Source: Desulfuromonadales bacterium (GTDB taxonomy: Bacteria; Desulfobacterota; Desulfuromonadia; Geobacterales; Pseudopelobacteraceae). From it: a DNA stretch of 64,000 nt. The position numbers and the translations under genes were made by a program. Each line of letters starts with the position of its first letter. The first letter of the stretch is position 1. Shown here piece after piece: positions 55,353 through 64,000 of the stretch. The stretch is from NCBI GenBank assembly GCA_016650295.1, contig JAENWA010000068.1:1-64000 (forward strand), given 5' to 3'. The notes beneath the pieces are model-generated. The model did not search any database, had not been told where the DNA came from, and was given only the letters and a program-made list of their open reading frames with translations.

Positions 55353-56138
55353 TCATTGTTCCGCTGCTGACTGTTCAAGAGGTTCATCGGCAGGTTCCTG
55401 AGCCACGGAAGGAACAAACCAGATGCTGCCCTGATGCTCGTTCTGGAATATACGTATCAATTTGAGGCGGCAGAGTTCCAAGAGGGCCAGAAAGGCCACA
55501 ATCACCCGTTCGCGGGTGAAGTCATCCCGGACCAGATCATCGAACTGCAGCGTGTCACGCTCCTGAAGCAACGACAGGATCTCGTTGATGCAATCGGCAA
55601 TACTGAAGGTTTCAGCAGCGTCCACATCATGGAAATGTTCGGCCGGGATGCGCAACAGCAGGACACGGAAGGCATCCACCAGATCGAACAGGCTGACCTC
55701 CAGCGGGCCTTCCTCGCTGCGGGCCGCCGTCAACAGCGGATCCGGGCATGTCCGGACAAAGACCTCGCGCCCCAAGAGCGCCCGGGCCCCGATCACCATG
55801 CCGGCTTCCTTGTACTGCTGATACTCCATCAACCGCCGGATCAGTTCGGCTCGCGGATCGCCCTCTTCCTCTTCACCCTCTTCCGGCTCATCAACCGGCA
55901 GCAGCATCCGGGACTTGATCTGCAGCAGGGTCGCCGCCATGACCAGGAAATCTCCGGCCACCTCCAGGTTGAGGTCTTTCATCAGCTTGATATAGTCCAG
56001 ATACTGGTGGGTGATGACCGCAATCGGGATGTCACAGACATCCAGCTCGTTCTTGCGGATCAGGTGCAGCAGCAGGTCCAGCGGCCCATCGAACTTGTCC
56101 AGATGCACGCTGTAGCCGTCATGAAAGCCGTCCAGCAT
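55353..56138 (-). CDS. scpA: Segregation and condensation protein A (ScpA)
   Basis: The kleisin subunit of Smc-ScpAB. Start MLDGFHDGYSVHLDKFDGPL leads into DLLLHLIRKNELDVCDIPIA, the characteristic N-terminal Smc-neck-binding part; the acidic middle EPEEGEEEEGDPRAELIRRL and a C-terminal winged helix (RERVIVAFLALLELCRLKLI) follow. 261 residues from the ATG at 56138, which has GAGG upstream; an in-frame ATG at 56192, directly after the trpS stop, is an alternative adding 18 residues. Confidence 0.94.
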   Translation of the reverse strand: MLDGFHDGYSVHLDKFDGPLDLLLHLIRKNELDVCDIPIAVITHQYLDYIKLMKDLNLEVAGDFLVMAATLLQIKSRMLLPVDEPEEGEEEEGDPRAELIRRLMEYQQYKEAGMVIGARALLGREVFVRTCPDPLLTAARSEEGPLEVSLFDLVDAFRVLLLRIPAEHFHDVDAAETFSIADCINEILSLLQERDTLQFDDLVRDDFTRERVIVAFLALLELCRLKLIRIFQNEHQGSIWFVPSVAQEPADEPLEQSAAEQ

Positions 56139-56193
56139 GGTCGCTGATTCCTCGCGCCCCTTGTATGCAGAAGCCTCGCGACCGGAGATCATC

Positions 56194-57174
56194 CTAGAAC
56201 TTCAGCGCCGAGCGGACTTCGGCCATGACCGAGTCGGAGATCTGCGAGGCCCGCTGGCTGCCGTCCGCCAGCAGGTCGTCTACAAACTGCGGCTTCAGGG
56301 ACAGTTCCACGCGTTTGGCCCTGAATGGGGCCAGTCGTTCGTTCATGCAGCCGGCCAAAATCTTCTTGCACTCCACGCAGCCGATGGTGGCGTTGCGGCA
56401 GGCGGGGATAATCTCGTCCAGCTTCTCCTGAGGGACATAGATACGATGCAGGTTGAAGGCCACACAGACATCCGGCTCACCCGGATCAGCACGGCGCACC
56501 CTGGCCGGATCGGTCATCATGGACAGAACCTTTTTAGTGGTATCCTCGGCCGTGTCGGACAGATAGATGGAGTTGCCGTAGGACTTGCTCATCTTGCGTC
56601 CGTCCAGCCCCAGCAGCTTGGGGGTTTGCGTCAACAGGGCCTCTGGTTCGGGAAAAACGTTGCCGTAGAGGTAGTTGAAGCGCCGGGTAATCTCGCGGGT
56701 AACCTCCAGATGCGGCAGCTGGTCATGTCCCACCGGCACCCTGGTGGCCTTGTAGAGGATGATATCGGCCGCCATCAGCACCGGGTAGCCCAGAAATCCG
56801 AAGGTAGAGAGGTCCTTGGTCTCCAGGTTGTCCTGCATCTCCTTGTAGGTCGGACAGCGTTCCAGCCAGGAAACCGGCGTGATCATCGAGAGCACCAGGT
56901 TCAGCTCCGAGTGATGCGGCACCATGCTCTGGCGGAAGACAACGCTTTTGTCCGGGTTGAGGCCGAAGGCCACCCAGTCCAGCACCATCTCGCGGATACT
57001 GTCGCGGATGCCCGAGGTATCCGCATATTCGGTGGTCAGGGAATGCCAGTCGGCCACAAAGAAGAAACAGTCAAAATCATCCTGGATTCGGACCCAGTTT
57101 TCGAGGACACCGTGATAATGGCCGATGTGCAGTTTTCCGGTCGGTCGCATGCCGCTGACTACGCGTTGTTTCAT
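56194..57174 (-). CDS. trpS: Tryptophanyl-tRNA synthetase
   Basis: Class I synthetase for tRNA-Trp, 326 residues. HIGH motif KLHIGHYHGVLEN, the tryptophan pocket in FFFVADWHSLTTEY, and the KMSKS loop DGRKMSKSYGNSIYLSD. Located between the M50 protease gene and scpA, two bases before a possible scpA start. Gene order M50-trpS-scpA-scpB is shared with other Geobacter-type genomes (from memory). Confidence 0.97.
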   Translation of the reverse strand: MKQRVVSGMRPTGKLHIGHYHGVLENWVRIQDDFDCFFFVADWHSLTTEYADTSGIRDSIREMVLDWVAFGLNPDKSVVFRQSMVPHHSELNLVLSMITPVSWLERCPTYKEMQDNLETKDLSTFGFLGYPVLMAADIILYKATRVPVGHDQLPHLEVTREITRRFNYLYGNVFPEPEALLTQTPKLLGLDGRKMSKSYGNSIYLSDTAEDTTKKVLSMMTDPARVRRADPGEPDVCVAFNLHRIYVPQEKLDEIIPACRNATIGCVECKKILAGCMNERLAPFRAKRVELSLKPQFVDDLLADGSQRASQISDSVMAEVRSALKF

Positions 57175-57195
57175 TTCAGGTAAACTCCTTTGGGG

Positions 57196-57876
57196 TTATC
57201 GCATCATCAGCCGGGTTACGCCCATCACCAGCCCGCTCTGGGGGCCGGCCAACAGGTTGACGCCGATCTGGAGAAGCGGAGAGATGACATACGAAAAAAT
57301 ATTGGTAAAGAAGACCAGGACAATGATGATGATCATGCCGTAGGGCTCGATGCGGGCCAGGGCATTGGCCTGACGGTAGGGCAGCAGACCGGTCATGACC
57401 CGACCCCCGTCCAGCGGCGGTAACGGGATCATGTTGAAGATGGCCAGCAGCAGGTTGATATACACCGAGAACGCCAGCATCAGCACCAGCGGCTCTACGA
57501 TCATGGCCAGCGGCGTTCCCGGCGACACAGGGCTGCCGAATGCCACAATGCCCCGCAGGAGCAGGGCCGATATGGTTGCCAGCAGGATATTGGTAATCGG
57601 TCCGGCCGCTGCCACCCAGATCATGTCGCGCTTGGGATTGTGCAGGTTTTCATACACCACCGGAACCGGTTTGGCCCAGCCGATGCCGACAAAAAAGATC
57701 ATCAGGGTTCCGACGATATCGATATGCTTGATGGGATTGAGGGTCAGGCGCCCCATCATGCGGGCCGTCGGGTCACCGAAACGCCAGGCGATATAACCAT
57801 GGGAGACTTCGTGGCAGACGATGGCCAGCATGCCCGGCACCAGCATGATGGATAGTTTGAAGAGAAAATTGTCCAT
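57196..57876 (-). CDS. Site-2 protease-like M50 membrane metalloprotease
   Basis: A 226-residue multi-spanning membrane protein. The zinc motif HEVSH is near residue 22 (LAIVCHEVSHGYIAWRFGDP), the second motif FNMIPLPPLDGGRVMTGL supplies the third ligand Asp, and several hydrophobic segments surround them. No PDZ domain. Substrates of this short M50 subgroup are unknown; other members cut transmembrane regulators. First gene of the operon with trpS, which begins 21 bases after its stop. Confidence 0.9.
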   Translation of the reverse strand: MDNFLFKLSIMLVPGMLAIVCHEVSHGYIAWRFGDPTARMMGRLTLNPIKHIDIVGTLMIFFVGIGWAKPVPVVYENLHNPKRDMIWVAAAGPITNILLATISALLLRGIVAFGSPVSPGTPLAMIVEPLVLMLAFSVYINLLLAIFNMIPLPPLDGGRVMTGLLPYRQANALARIEPYGMIIIIVLVFFTNIFSYVISPLLQIGVNLLAGPQSGLVMGVTRLMMR

Positions 57877-57952
57877 GGGGTTCCTTGAGATAAAACGGAT
57901 GTATCTTTCTAGCAGAACGGCAGGGGCAAGTCAATCAGGCCGCCTGCGCGGA

Positions 57953-58765
57953 TTACGTCCTGCGGCCGGATTGATTGTGTACATACCAGTAGGCGCAGGC
58001 CACGAACACCACGCCCCCCACGATATTGCCCAAGGTCACCGGCAGCAGGTTGTTGACAAAGAAAGCCTGCCAGGTAAGTGCCGGATTGGAAAGACCCTGC
58101 CGGGCGGAGATCATCAGTCCGGTGGGGATGAAGTACATGTTGGCGATGTTGTGCTCAAAGCCGCTGGCCACAAAGGTCATGATCGGGATGTAGCAGGCCA
58201 GCAGCTTGCCCGGTATATCGCGGGCAGCGGTGGCCATAAAGACCGCCAGGCAGACCAGCCAGTTACAGAGGAGACCGCGGATAAAAGCCACCGGAAAGGA
58301 GAGCGAACTCTTGATCGTGGCAATCCTGACAGCCTGTTCGGCAACGCTGCCCGACTCCCACAGATGCGACTCGAACATCAGCCAGGCGAAGAAGATCGAA
58401 CCGATAAAATTGCCCGCCAACACCACCAGCCAGTTCTCGGCCAGTTTGATCCAGGAAATCTCGCCGTGCAGCGCCGCGCTGGTCAGCAGGCTGTTGCCGG
58501 TGAACAGCTCCGCCCCGCAGACCACCACCAGCATCAGGCCGATGGAGAAGACGCTCCCGGCCAGCAGACGGGCGATACCCTGTCCGCAGAACTGGGCGGT
58601 ATCCTGACTGACAACGGTGGACAGCTGGGCCCCGAAGGCGATGTAGAATCCGGCCAGCAGACTGAGGACAAAGGTGCGGCCGAAGGTCTGGTTCAGCACC
58701 CGGCGACCGCTGGTGATGATCGCCGAAATGGTTTCAGACGGGTTCAAGAATCGCTTGTTGTCCAT
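57953..58765 (-). CDS. Formate/nitrite transporter family channel
   Basis: A 270-residue inner-membrane protein with six predicted spans and the FNT fold, e.g. FYIAFGAQLSTVVSQDTAQF, VVVCGAELFTGNSLL (family signature A-G-A-E-L-F-T-G-N), FASGFEHNIANMYFIPTGLM and NIVGGVVFVACAYWYV. FNT channels move formate, nitrite, hydrosulfide or lactate as weak acids; the sequence does not tell which. The start at 58765 has AGGAG about eight bases upstream. A terminator lies between it and glyA, so it is a single gene. Confidence 0.93.
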   Translation of the reverse strand: MDNKRFLNPSETISAIITSGRRVLNQTFGRTFVLSLLAGFYIAFGAQLSTVVSQDTAQFCGQGIARLLAGSVFSIGLMLVVVCGAELFTGNSLLTSAALHGEISWIKLAENWLVVLAGNFIGSIFFAWLMFESHLWESGSVAEQAVRIATIKSSLSFPVAFIRGLLCNWLVCLAVFMATAARDIPGKLLACYIPIMTFVASGFEHNIANMYFIPTGLMISARQGLSNPALTWQAFFVNNLLPVTLGNIVGGVVFVACAYWYVHNQSGRRT

Positions 58766-58790
58766 CCCCTCGACTCCTTTTCCATACACA

Positions 58791-58820
58791 TAAAAAAACC
58801 CACCGGTATCTCCGGTGGGT
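58791..58820 (-). terminator. Rho-independent terminator after glyA
   Basis: ACCCACCGG-AGATA-CCGGTGGGT followed by TTTTTTT on the minus strand, 26 bases after the glyA stop. It ends the fab-rpiB-glyA operon. Confidence 0.95.
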
Positions 58821-58845
58821 TCCGTAACTACCAGAAAAAGTTAAA

Positions 58846-60093
58846 TTAGGCAAGCCGTTGGGCGTAGAGCGGGAACTTCTTCATCATTTCGTTGACCTGG
58901 ACCTTAATCCCGGCCAGCTTCCCGTCATTACCGATATTGGCAACGGCATCGGCGATGAAACCGGCCACCAGCTCCATCTCGGCTTCTTTCAGGCCGTGGG
59001 TTGTTGCAGCCGGTGTGCCGACACGGATACCGGAGGTGACAAAAGGGGAACGGGTTTCAAAGGGCACGGTGTTCTTGTTGACGGTAATGCCGGCCTTGTC
59101 CAGCGCCTCTTCAGCGGCCTTGCCGGTGATCTCGGTGCCGGAGAAGTTGATCAGCATCAAGTGATTGTCGGTGCCTCCGCTGGTCAGCTTGAAGCCTCTC
59201 TTTGTCAGAGCGGCAGCCAGTGCCTTGGCGTTGTCGACAATCTGCTGCTGATAAACCTTGAACTCGGGCTGCTGAGCCTCCTTGAAGGCCACCGCCTTGG
59301 CCGCGATGACGTGCATCAGCGGGCCGCCCTGGATGCCGGGGAAGATCTGCGAATTAACCGTCTTGGCGAATTCCTCGCGACAGAGGATCATGCCGCCGCG
59401 CGGTCCGCGCAGGGTCTTGTGGGTGGTGGTGGTGACGAACTCGGCATAGGGGACCGGGCTGGGATGGACACCTGCGGCCACCAGGCCGGCAAAATGGGCC
59501 ATATCCACCATCACGACCGCACCGACCTTGTCGGCAATAGCGCGGAAGGCCGGGAAGTCGATGATGCGCGGATAGGCGCTGGCGCCGACCACGATCATTT
59601 TAGGCTTGTTCTCGACCGCCAGGCGCTCAACCTCTTCATAATCGATGGTCTCGGTCTCGGGAGAAACGCCGTAGGGTACGATCTTGAACAGTTTCCCCGA
59701 AAAGTTGACCGGGCTGCCGTGCGTCAGGTGTCCGCCGTGGGACAGGTTCATGCCCAGGATGGTGTCGCCCGGCTTGCAGGCCGCAAAGTAGACCGCCATG
59801 TTGGCCTGGGAACCGGAATGGGGCTGGACATTGGCATGCTCGGCGCCGAACAGCTCTTTGGCGCGGTCAATGGCCAGCTGTTCGACCACATCAACGTGTT
59901 CGCAACCGCCGTAATAGCGTTTGCCGGGATAACCTTCGGCGTATTTGTTGGTCATGATCGACCCTTGTGCTTCCAGTACCGCTTCCGAGACAAAGTTTTC
60001 GGACGCAATCAGCTCCAGGTTGTGTTCCTGGCGTTCAGTCTCATGTTGAATGGCCTCGGCAACTTGCGGGTCAAACTGCGATAGAATTGACAT
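58846..60093 (-). CDS. glyA: Serine hydroxymethyltransferase
   Basis: PLP enzyme interconverting serine and glycine with one-carbon transfer to tetrahydrofolate. 415 residues. PLP lysine in [38 protein letters not shown], and [20 protein letters not shown] with active-site Asp and His. The start at 60093 has AAGGAG close upstream. It ends the operon fabD-fabZ-fabG-acpP-fabF-rpiB-glyA and is followed by a strong terminator. Confidence 0.97.
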   Translation of the reverse strand: MSILSQFDPQVAEAIQHETERQEHNLELIASENFVSEAVLEAQGSIMTNKYAEGYPGKRYYGGCEHVDVVEQLAIDRAKELFGAEHANVQPHSGSQANMAVYFAACKPGDTILGMNLSHGGHLTHGSPVNFSGKLFKIVPYGVSPETETIDYEEVERLAVENKPKMIVVGASAYPRIIDFPAFRAIADKVGAVVMVDMAHFAGLVAAGVHPSPVPYAEFVTTTTHKTLRGPRGGMILCREEFAKTVNSQIFPGIQGGPLMHVIAAKAVAFKEAQQPEFKVYQQQIVDNAKALAAALTKRGFKLTSGGTDNHLMLINFSGTEITGKAAEEALDKAGITVNKNTVPFETRSPFVTSGIRVGTPAATTHGLKEAEMELVAGFIADAVANIGNDGKLAGIKVQVNEMMKKFPLYAQRLA

Positions 60094-60131
60094 GTGCAGC
60101 TCCTTCAAAATGGTGTGCAAAGTAGAAATAC

Positions 60132-60160
60132 GAAGCGGGACCTGCCTACAGTCCCGCTTC
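60132..60160 (-). terminator. Hairpin between rpiB and glyA
   Basis: GAAGCGGGAC and GTCCCGCTTC form a perfect 10-pair stem with a nine-base loop. It lies about 25 bases after the rpiB stop and upstream of the glyA ribosome site. Only TATTTCT follows, so it may attenuate rather than fully terminate. Confidence 0.65.
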
Positions 60161-60185
60161 CTGAAACTACAGCAATCTAACTGGA

Positions 60186-60632
60186 TTACCTGTACTTTAT
60201 TTCAATTTCAGTGATCTTGTCTAGACGACCCTGGTGTCGCCCGCCTTCAAAGGTCGCATCCAGCCAGGCACCCACCAAGTCGCAGGCCTTCTGCTCGTCC
60301 AGCACCCGTCCACCCAACACGAGGACATTGGCGTTGTTGTGCTCTTTAGCCATGCGGGCCATGAAGGTATCCGTCACAAGTGCGGCACGGATGCCGGGGA
60401 CCTTGTTGGCGGCAATTGAAATCCCGATGCCGGTCCCGCACACCAGGATGCCCGCATCCGCCTCGCCTTGAGTAACCAGCAGCGCAACCCGTTCAGCGAA
60501 ATCGGGGTAATCGACCGAAGCTTCAGAGTTGGTGCCGGCATCGGCCACTTCTATATCCCGCTGCTGCAGAAAAGGAACCAGGGACTGTTTGAGACTGTAG
60601 CCGCCGTGATCACTGCCTAATGCGATCTTCAT
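60186..60632 (-). CDS. rpiB: Ribose-5-phosphate isomerase B
   Basis: A 148-residue sugar isomerase of the RpiB/LacAB family: [34 protein letters not shown], active-site Cys in [20 protein letters not shown], and [17 protein letters not shown]. The start at 60632 lies just after the fabF stop. It converts ribose 5-phosphate and ribulose 5-phosphate. Its place between fabF and glyA is usual in Geobacter-type genomes. Confidence 0.96.
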   Translation of the reverse strand: MKIALGSDHGGYSLKQSLVPFLQQRDIEVADAGTNSEASVDYPDFAERVALLVTQGEADAGILVCGTGIGISIAANKVPGIRAALVTDTFMARMAKEHNNANVLVLGGRVLDEQKACDLVGAWLDATFEGGRHQGRLDKITEIEIKYR

Positions 60633-60633
60633 C

Positions 60634-61869
60634 TCAGACCTTTTTGAACAGCAGGGTAGCGTTGGTTCCGCCAAATCCGAAGGTGTTGCTCATGGAGTAT
60701 TCCAGCACCGCATCACGGGCAGTATTAGGGACATAATCCAGATCGAGCTCGGGGTCCGGCTCCTCGTAGTTGATGGTCGGCGGCACGACGCCCTTTTCCA
60801 TGGCAAGACAGCAGAACACCGCTTCAAGTCCGCCGGCAGCACCCAGCAGGTGGCCGGTCATGGATTTTGTGGACGAAACCATCAGCTTGTGGGCGTGATC
60901 GCCGAAGGCCGATTTGATAGCCAGCGATTCATTCAGGTCGTTAAAGGGGGTCGAGGTGCCATGGGCATTGATGTAGGTAACCTGTTCCGGATTGACGCCG
61001 GCATTCTTCATGGCCATCTTCATGCAGCGGGCGGCACCTTCGCCGCCGGGGGCCGGTGCGGTCATGTGATAGGCGTCGGCGGTCATACCGTAGCCGACCA
61101 CCTCGGCATAGATCTTGGCGCCGCGCTTCTTGGCGGCCTCGTATTCTTCCATCACAACAATTCCGGCGCCTTCGGCCAGGACAAAACCGTCACGGGTCTT
61201 GTCGAAGGGGCGTGATGCGCGGGTTGGATCATCGTTGCGGCTGTCGGTCAGCGCCTTCATGACGGCAAATCCGCCGATCCCCAGCGGGGTCACGACAGAC
61301 TCCGTACCACCGGCGATCATGGCATCCGCGTCTCCGCGCTTGATGATGTGATAGGCATCACCGATGGAGTGGGTTCCGGTGGCACAGGCCGAGACCGAAG
61401 AAATATTGGGCCCCTTCGCGCCGTACTTGATGGAGATATGGCCGGGAGCCAGATTGATGATCAGCATGGGGATGAAGAACGGGGTGATCTTGCGGTAGCC
61501 CCCCTCTTTCAGCACGTCATGATATTTTTCGATAGTCGGAAGACCGCCCAGTCCGGCGCCCACAAGAACGCCGACGCGCTCGGCGTTTTCTTCATTTATG
61601 ACAAGACCGGAATCTTCCATGGCAAAATGGGCGGCGCCCATGGCGTACTGGATGAAAAGATCCATTTTTTTGATTTCTTTTTTTTCAATGAAATCTTCGG
61701 CATTGAAGCCTTTGACCTCACCGGCAATCTTGACCGGCATATCCGAAGCGTCGAAACGGGTGATCAGACCGATGCCTGACTGACCTTTGACAAGTGCATC
61801 CCAGTTGGCGGCGTTACCGGTACCAAGCGGGGAAACCGCGCCGACTCCTGTTATAACAACTCTTCTCAT
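60634..61869 (-). CDS. fabF: 3-oxoacyl-ACP synthase II (FabF)
   Basis: Condensing enzyme elongating acyl-ACP with malonyl-ACP, 411 residues. Start [20 protein letters not shown]; catalytic Cys in [20 protein letters not shown], His in [16 protein letters not shown], and His in [19 protein letters not shown]; final [14 protein letters not shown]. The start at 61869 is that of the conserved protein; the frame continues upstream without signal. A hairpin separates it from acpP. Confidence 0.98.
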   Translation of the reverse strand: MRRVVITGVGAVSPLGTGNAANWDALVKGQSGIGLITRFDASDMPVKIAGEVKGFNAEDFIEKKEIKKMDLFIQYAMGAAHFAMEDSGLVINEENAERVGVLVGAGLGGLPTIEKYHDVLKEGGYRKITPFFIPMLIINLAPGHISIKYGAKGPNISSVSACATGTHSIGDAYHIIKRGDADAMIAGGTESVVTPLGIGGFAVMKALTDSRNDDPTRASRPFDKTRDGFVLAEGAGIVVMEEYEAAKKRGAKIYAEVVGYGMTADAYHMTAPAPGGEGAARCMKMAMKNAGVNPEQVTYINAHGTSTPFNDLNESLAIKSAFGDHAHKLMVSSTKSMTGHLLGAAGGLEAVFCCLAMEKGVVPPTINYEEPDPELDLDYVPNTARDAVLEYSMSNTFGFGGTNATLLFKKV

Positions 61870-61921
61870 GTGTATGACTCCCTGGGTATTACTGATGTTT
61901 TTACTGCGGGCAGAAATGAAA

Positions 61922-61942
61922 AGAGGGGAGCATCTCCCCTCT
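61922..61942 (-). terminator. Hairpin between acpP and fabF
   Basis: AGAGGGGAG-ATG-CTCCCCTCT is a perfect nine-pair stem followed on the minus strand by TTTTCATTTC, 14 bases after the acpP stop. It likely reduces read-through into fabF or stabilises the acpP mRNA end. Confidence 0.7.
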
Positions 61943-61955
61943 CCCGTTCTCATTT

Positions 61956-62189
61956 TCAGCTGTGTTCGGTGATGTATTCGATGGCATCGTTGACCGTCTG
62001 GATCTTCTCTGCATCCTCATCGGGGATTTCCAGGTCGAATTCTTCTTCAAGGGCCATTACCAGCTCGACCGTATCAAGAGAGTCTGCACCAAGATCATCC
62101 ATGAATGAAGCCTCTGTCACGACCTGTGACTCTTCAACACCCAGCTGTTCAGCAACAATTTCCTTAACGCGTTTTGCAATGTCAGACAT
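61956..62189 (-). CDS. acpP: Acyl carrier protein
   Basis: A 77-residue acidic carrier with the phosphopantetheine serine in [20 protein letters not shown]. Start [20 protein letters not shown]; a GGAGGTGAAAC leads into the ATG, a very strong ribosome site suited to this abundant protein. Between fabG (238 bases upstream) and fabF. Confidence 0.99.
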   Translation of the reverse strand: MSDIAKRVKEIVAEQLGVEESQVVTEASFMDDLGADSLDTVELVMALEEEFDLEIPDEDAEKIQTVNDAIEYITEHS

Positions 62190-62324
62190 GTTTCACCTCC
62201 GTGTGATAGTAACCCTGTTCAGGTTTTTCGTTTTAGCCAGATTTGTTTAAATAGCATGAACGCTCTAAATGTCAATTTTTATTTTCTTGCCGTCCGGCTT
62301 ATTCACGATTCAAAATCAAGGATG

Positions 62325-62417
62325 AAATCAAGGCGGCGAGGATTGAGGCGACGAAGGCGTACAAAATAGTACGTTGAGGAGCCTGAATACGAGCCAACGA
62401 AGATAGCGCCTTGATTT
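62325..62417. repeat. 93-base palindromic element between fabG and acpP
   Basis: Terminal inverted repeats AAATCAAGGCG (62325-62335) and CGCCTTGATTT (62407-62417) enclose a central hairpin CGTAC-AAAATA-GTACG (62358-62373) and partly paired flanks. No gene. It may be a small interspersed element or a structured leader of acpP. Confidence 0.75.
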
Positions 62418-62427
62418 AGAATTGGAA

Positions 62428-63165
62428 TTACATGTACATGCCGCCATTGACGGATAGCACATGTCCGGTGATATACCCGGACTGCTCGCCGGCCAGAAAG
62501 ACCACGGCATTGGCAATATCATCGGCGCTCCCCAACCGCTCCAGGGGAATCTGGGCTGTAAGCTCCTCACGAACCTTTTCGGAAAGGGCGTCGGTCATGG
62601 CGGTTGCGATAAAGCCGGGTGCAACGGCGTTAACCGTGATGCTGCGTTTGGCCAGTTCACGGGCGTTCGACTTGGTAAGGCCGATCAGACCGGCCTTGCT
62701 GGCGCAGTAATTAGCCTGGCCGGCATTGCCCATCTGCCCGACAACCGACGCAATATTGATAATGCGGCCGTAACGCTGTTTGCTCATAACCTTGAAGGCA
62801 GCCCGGGTGCACAGGAAGGCGCCTTTCAGGTTCACATTCAGGACAGCGTCCCAATCTTCATCTTTCATGCGCATCAGCAGCCCGTCACGAGTGATCCCGG
62901 CGTTATTAACCAGGATATCGACGCGACCGAAGGCCTCCATAGCGACGTCAATCATACGCTCGACATCCGCGGGTGCCGTCACATTGCCGACAACCGCCAG
63001 CGCCTTCGTGCCGGCAGCCTGCAGCTCGGCCACTACTGCTTCGGTTGCCTCCTGATCCATGTCAACAGCCACAATTGTAGCGCCTTTCGCAGCCAGGGCC
63101 AATGCGATGCTCCGGCCTATTCCACGGGAAGCTCCGGTAATAACCGCTACTCTGTCTTTCGGCAT
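62428..63165 (-). CDS. fabG: 3-oxoacyl-ACP reductase (FabG)
   Basis: NADPH-dependent reductase of the fatty acid cycle, 245 residues. Cofactor motif VAVITGASRGIGRSIALALA, NNAGITRDGLLMRMKDEDWD, catalytic Ser in NIASVVGQMGN, Tyr and Lys in NYCASKAGLIGLTKS; ends YITGHVLSVNGGMYM. An AGGAG lies upstream. Between fabZ and acpP. Confidence 0.98.
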   Translation of the reverse strand: MPKDRVAVITGASRGIGRSIALALAAKGATIVAVDMDQEATEAVVAELQAAGTKALAVVGNVTAPADVERMIDVAMEAFGRVDILVNNAGITRDGLLMRMKDEDWDAVLNVNLKGAFLCTRAAFKVMSKQRYGRIINIASVVGQMGNAGQANYCASKAGLIGLTKSNARELAKRSITVNAVAPGFIATAMTDALSEKVREELTAQIPLERLGSADDIANAVVFLAGEQSGYITGHVLSVNGGMYM

Positions 63166-63205
63166 AATCAGCTCCTTTTTGTTTAACTAGCTAACCAACT
63201 GTAAT

Positions 63206-63643
63206 TCATATTTTATCAGCAAAGGTCGCCCTGAGTTCAGCTTCCGTCACCAGCTTGTCGTCAACGCGCGCATAGGCCTTGAACGTCCAGATGCCACGCC
63301 GGCACGAAACTGCTTCTACTTCCAGATTGAGCTGGTCACCGGGGAATACCGGCTTACGGAACTTCGCATTTTCGATCCCTACAAAATAGGTGACCTTTGA
63401 GCGGACACTTTCGTCGGACGACACTATCGCAAGTATGCAGGCCGCCTGTGCCAGTGCCTCGACAATCAGCACCCCCGGCATAACCGGATGCCCCGGAAAG
63501 TGTCCGGTAAAGAAGGGCTCGTTCATGGTCACGTTCTTGAAGGCCAGAATCCGCTTGCCGTTTTCGATCTCGGTTACACGGTCCACCAGAAGAAAGGGAG
63601 GACGATGGGGAAGTATCTTCATGATCTCATTGATATCAAGCAT
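63206..63643 (-). CDS. fabZ: 3-hydroxyacyl-ACP dehydratase (FabZ)
   Basis: A 145-residue hot-dog dehydratase: [20 protein letters not shown], catalytic His in [20 protein letters not shown], and [15 protein letters not shown]. The ATG at 63643 has AGGAGGTG upstream; a GTG six bases earlier is less likely. It lies between fabD and fabG, 40 bases before fabG, an arrangement different from the lpx cluster where fabZ often resides. Confidence 0.95.
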   Translation of the reverse strand: MLDINEIMKILPHRPPFLLVDRVTEIENGKRILAFKNVTMNEPFFTGHFPGHPVMPGVLIVEALAQAACILAIVSSDESVRSKVTYFVGIENAKFRKPVFPGDQLNLEVEAVSCRRGIWTFKAYARVDDKLVTEAELRATFADKI

Positions 63644-63669
63644 ATACACCTCCTGCTTTTGATGTTGGA

Positions 63670-64000
63670 TTATCCCTGATGAGCCTTTAATCCGTCCAGA
63701 TCCCCAATGTTGGCGGTCTCAACCTCTTTGCTGATGCGTTTGACCAGACCGCTCAACACCTTGCCGGGTCCGATCTCCATGAATCGTGTGACCCCACGTT
63801 CTTTCATTTCTGAAACAGACTGTTCCCACAAGACCGGAGCGCAGACCTGAGTTACCAGGAGCGGCTTGACCTGACCACTGTCGGAGTTCGGTGCGGCGGT
63901 GGCGTTGGCAACGACCGGCAATCTCATCTCGGCCATTTGCAGCGCATCAAGCACCGTGGCAAGCCTGTCAGCAGCCGGCTTCATCAGGGCGCAGTGGAAG
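63670..64000 (-). CDS. fabD: Malonyl-CoA:ACP transacylase (FabD), C-terminal part (truncated by window edge)
   Basis: The last 109 codons of Fab[21 protein letters not shown] carries the catalytic histidine, then [33 protein letters not shown] and [18 protein letters not shown]. The start and the nucleophile serine lie outside. It transfers malonyl groups from CoA to ACP. Followed 21 bases later by fabZ. Confidence 0.95.
   Translation of the reverse strand, partial: FHCALMKPAADRLATVLDALQMAEMRLPVVANATAAPNSDSGQVKPLLVTQVCAPVLWEQSVSEMKERGVTRFMEIGPGKVLSGLVKRISKEVETANIGDLDGLKAHQG

Noticed and set aside
56137-57183. Plus-strand frame of about 350 codons across trpS
   Set aside because: Antisense shadow of trpS with no recognisable motifs.
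58858-60084. Open frame of about 400 codons on the plus strand across glyA
   Set aside because: It is the antisense of a certain gene, has no ribosome site and its composition (Gly/Asp/His-rich) is that of a reversed GC-rich gene.
62328-62570. Minus-strand frame reading through the 93-base palindrome
   Set aside because: It overlaps the end of fabG in another frame and its second half is the palindromic element.
1-64000. tRNA, rRNA, CRISPR arrays, integrase and complete insertion sequences
   Set aside because: None was seen on reading both strands; short or divergent examples could be missed without a search tool.

Overview
The window looks like the chromosome of a Geobacterales-type deltaproteobacterium (Desulfuromonadota; Geobacter, Trichlorobacter or Pelobacter propionicus relatives). 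The evidence is a 15-heme c-type cytochrome operon, a small monoheme cytochrome, CheA-type signalling with DUF4388 and HEAT-repeat accessory proteins, AcnB, a mixed-type phosphofructokinase, and the runs trpS-scpA-scpB-memo and fabD-fabZ-fabG-acpP-fabF-rpiB-glyA. I did not compute base composition and cannot name a species. Nearly all genes lie on the minus strand, so operons read from high to low coordinate.

Layout. 1-2924: ruvB, a DnaA/Hda-like ATPase and a two-gene ABC-2 exporter, linked by 4-base stop/start overlaps. 3163-13898: an accessory island with a RelE/Phd module, an orphan antitoxin, an operon of EVE-domain McrB, McrC, a broken NERD gene, an unknown-domain/HIT fusion and a phosphorothioate-reader-like HNH nuclease, then a YhcG/DUF1016 nuclease, a HigBA-like module and a broken antidote gene. 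Several palindromic and heptad repeats sit here, two of them inside coding sequence. 14030-15486: two DUF4398-type lipoproteins, one with an OmpA domain. 16163-20205: leuS-lptE-holA. 20282-30942: a chemotaxis-like operon (DUF4388-REC-GAF-like protein, CheY, CheA, ExeA-like ATPase, CheW, response regulator, CheW, HEAT protein, CheR, CheB) with no receptor gene. 31113-36366: miaB, glnS, era, der. 36476-41511: glycosyltransferase/DUF3047 pair, branched-chain-type solute-binding protein, 2-hydroxyacid dehydrogenase and two small plus-strand genes. 41714-46034: monoheme cytochrome, zinc-ribbon membrane protein and the multiheme cytochrome/TPR/thioredoxin-fold operon. 46202-50972: methyltransferase, L-2-hydroxyglutarate oxidase, hypotheticals, pfkA. 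51124-57876: acnB, then M50 protease-trpS-scpA-scpB-memo. 57953-64000: formate/nitrite-type channel and the fab-rpiB-glyA operon; fabD runs off the end.

How genes work together. McrB (GTPase motor with a modified-base reader) and McrC (nuclease) should form a modification-dependent restriction complex. The HIT fusion and the HNH enzyme with a sulfur-binding-type N-terminus are stop/start coupled to each other and lie downstream on the same strand, so the set may be one composite defence system. The multiheme cytochrome and acnB share a near-identical 16-base site; at acnB it overlaps the -10 box of a clear sigma70 promoter, which suggests a common repressor of TCA-cycle and electron-transport genes. 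I saw no tRNA, rRNA, CRISPR array or complete insertion sequence, but no search tools were used.
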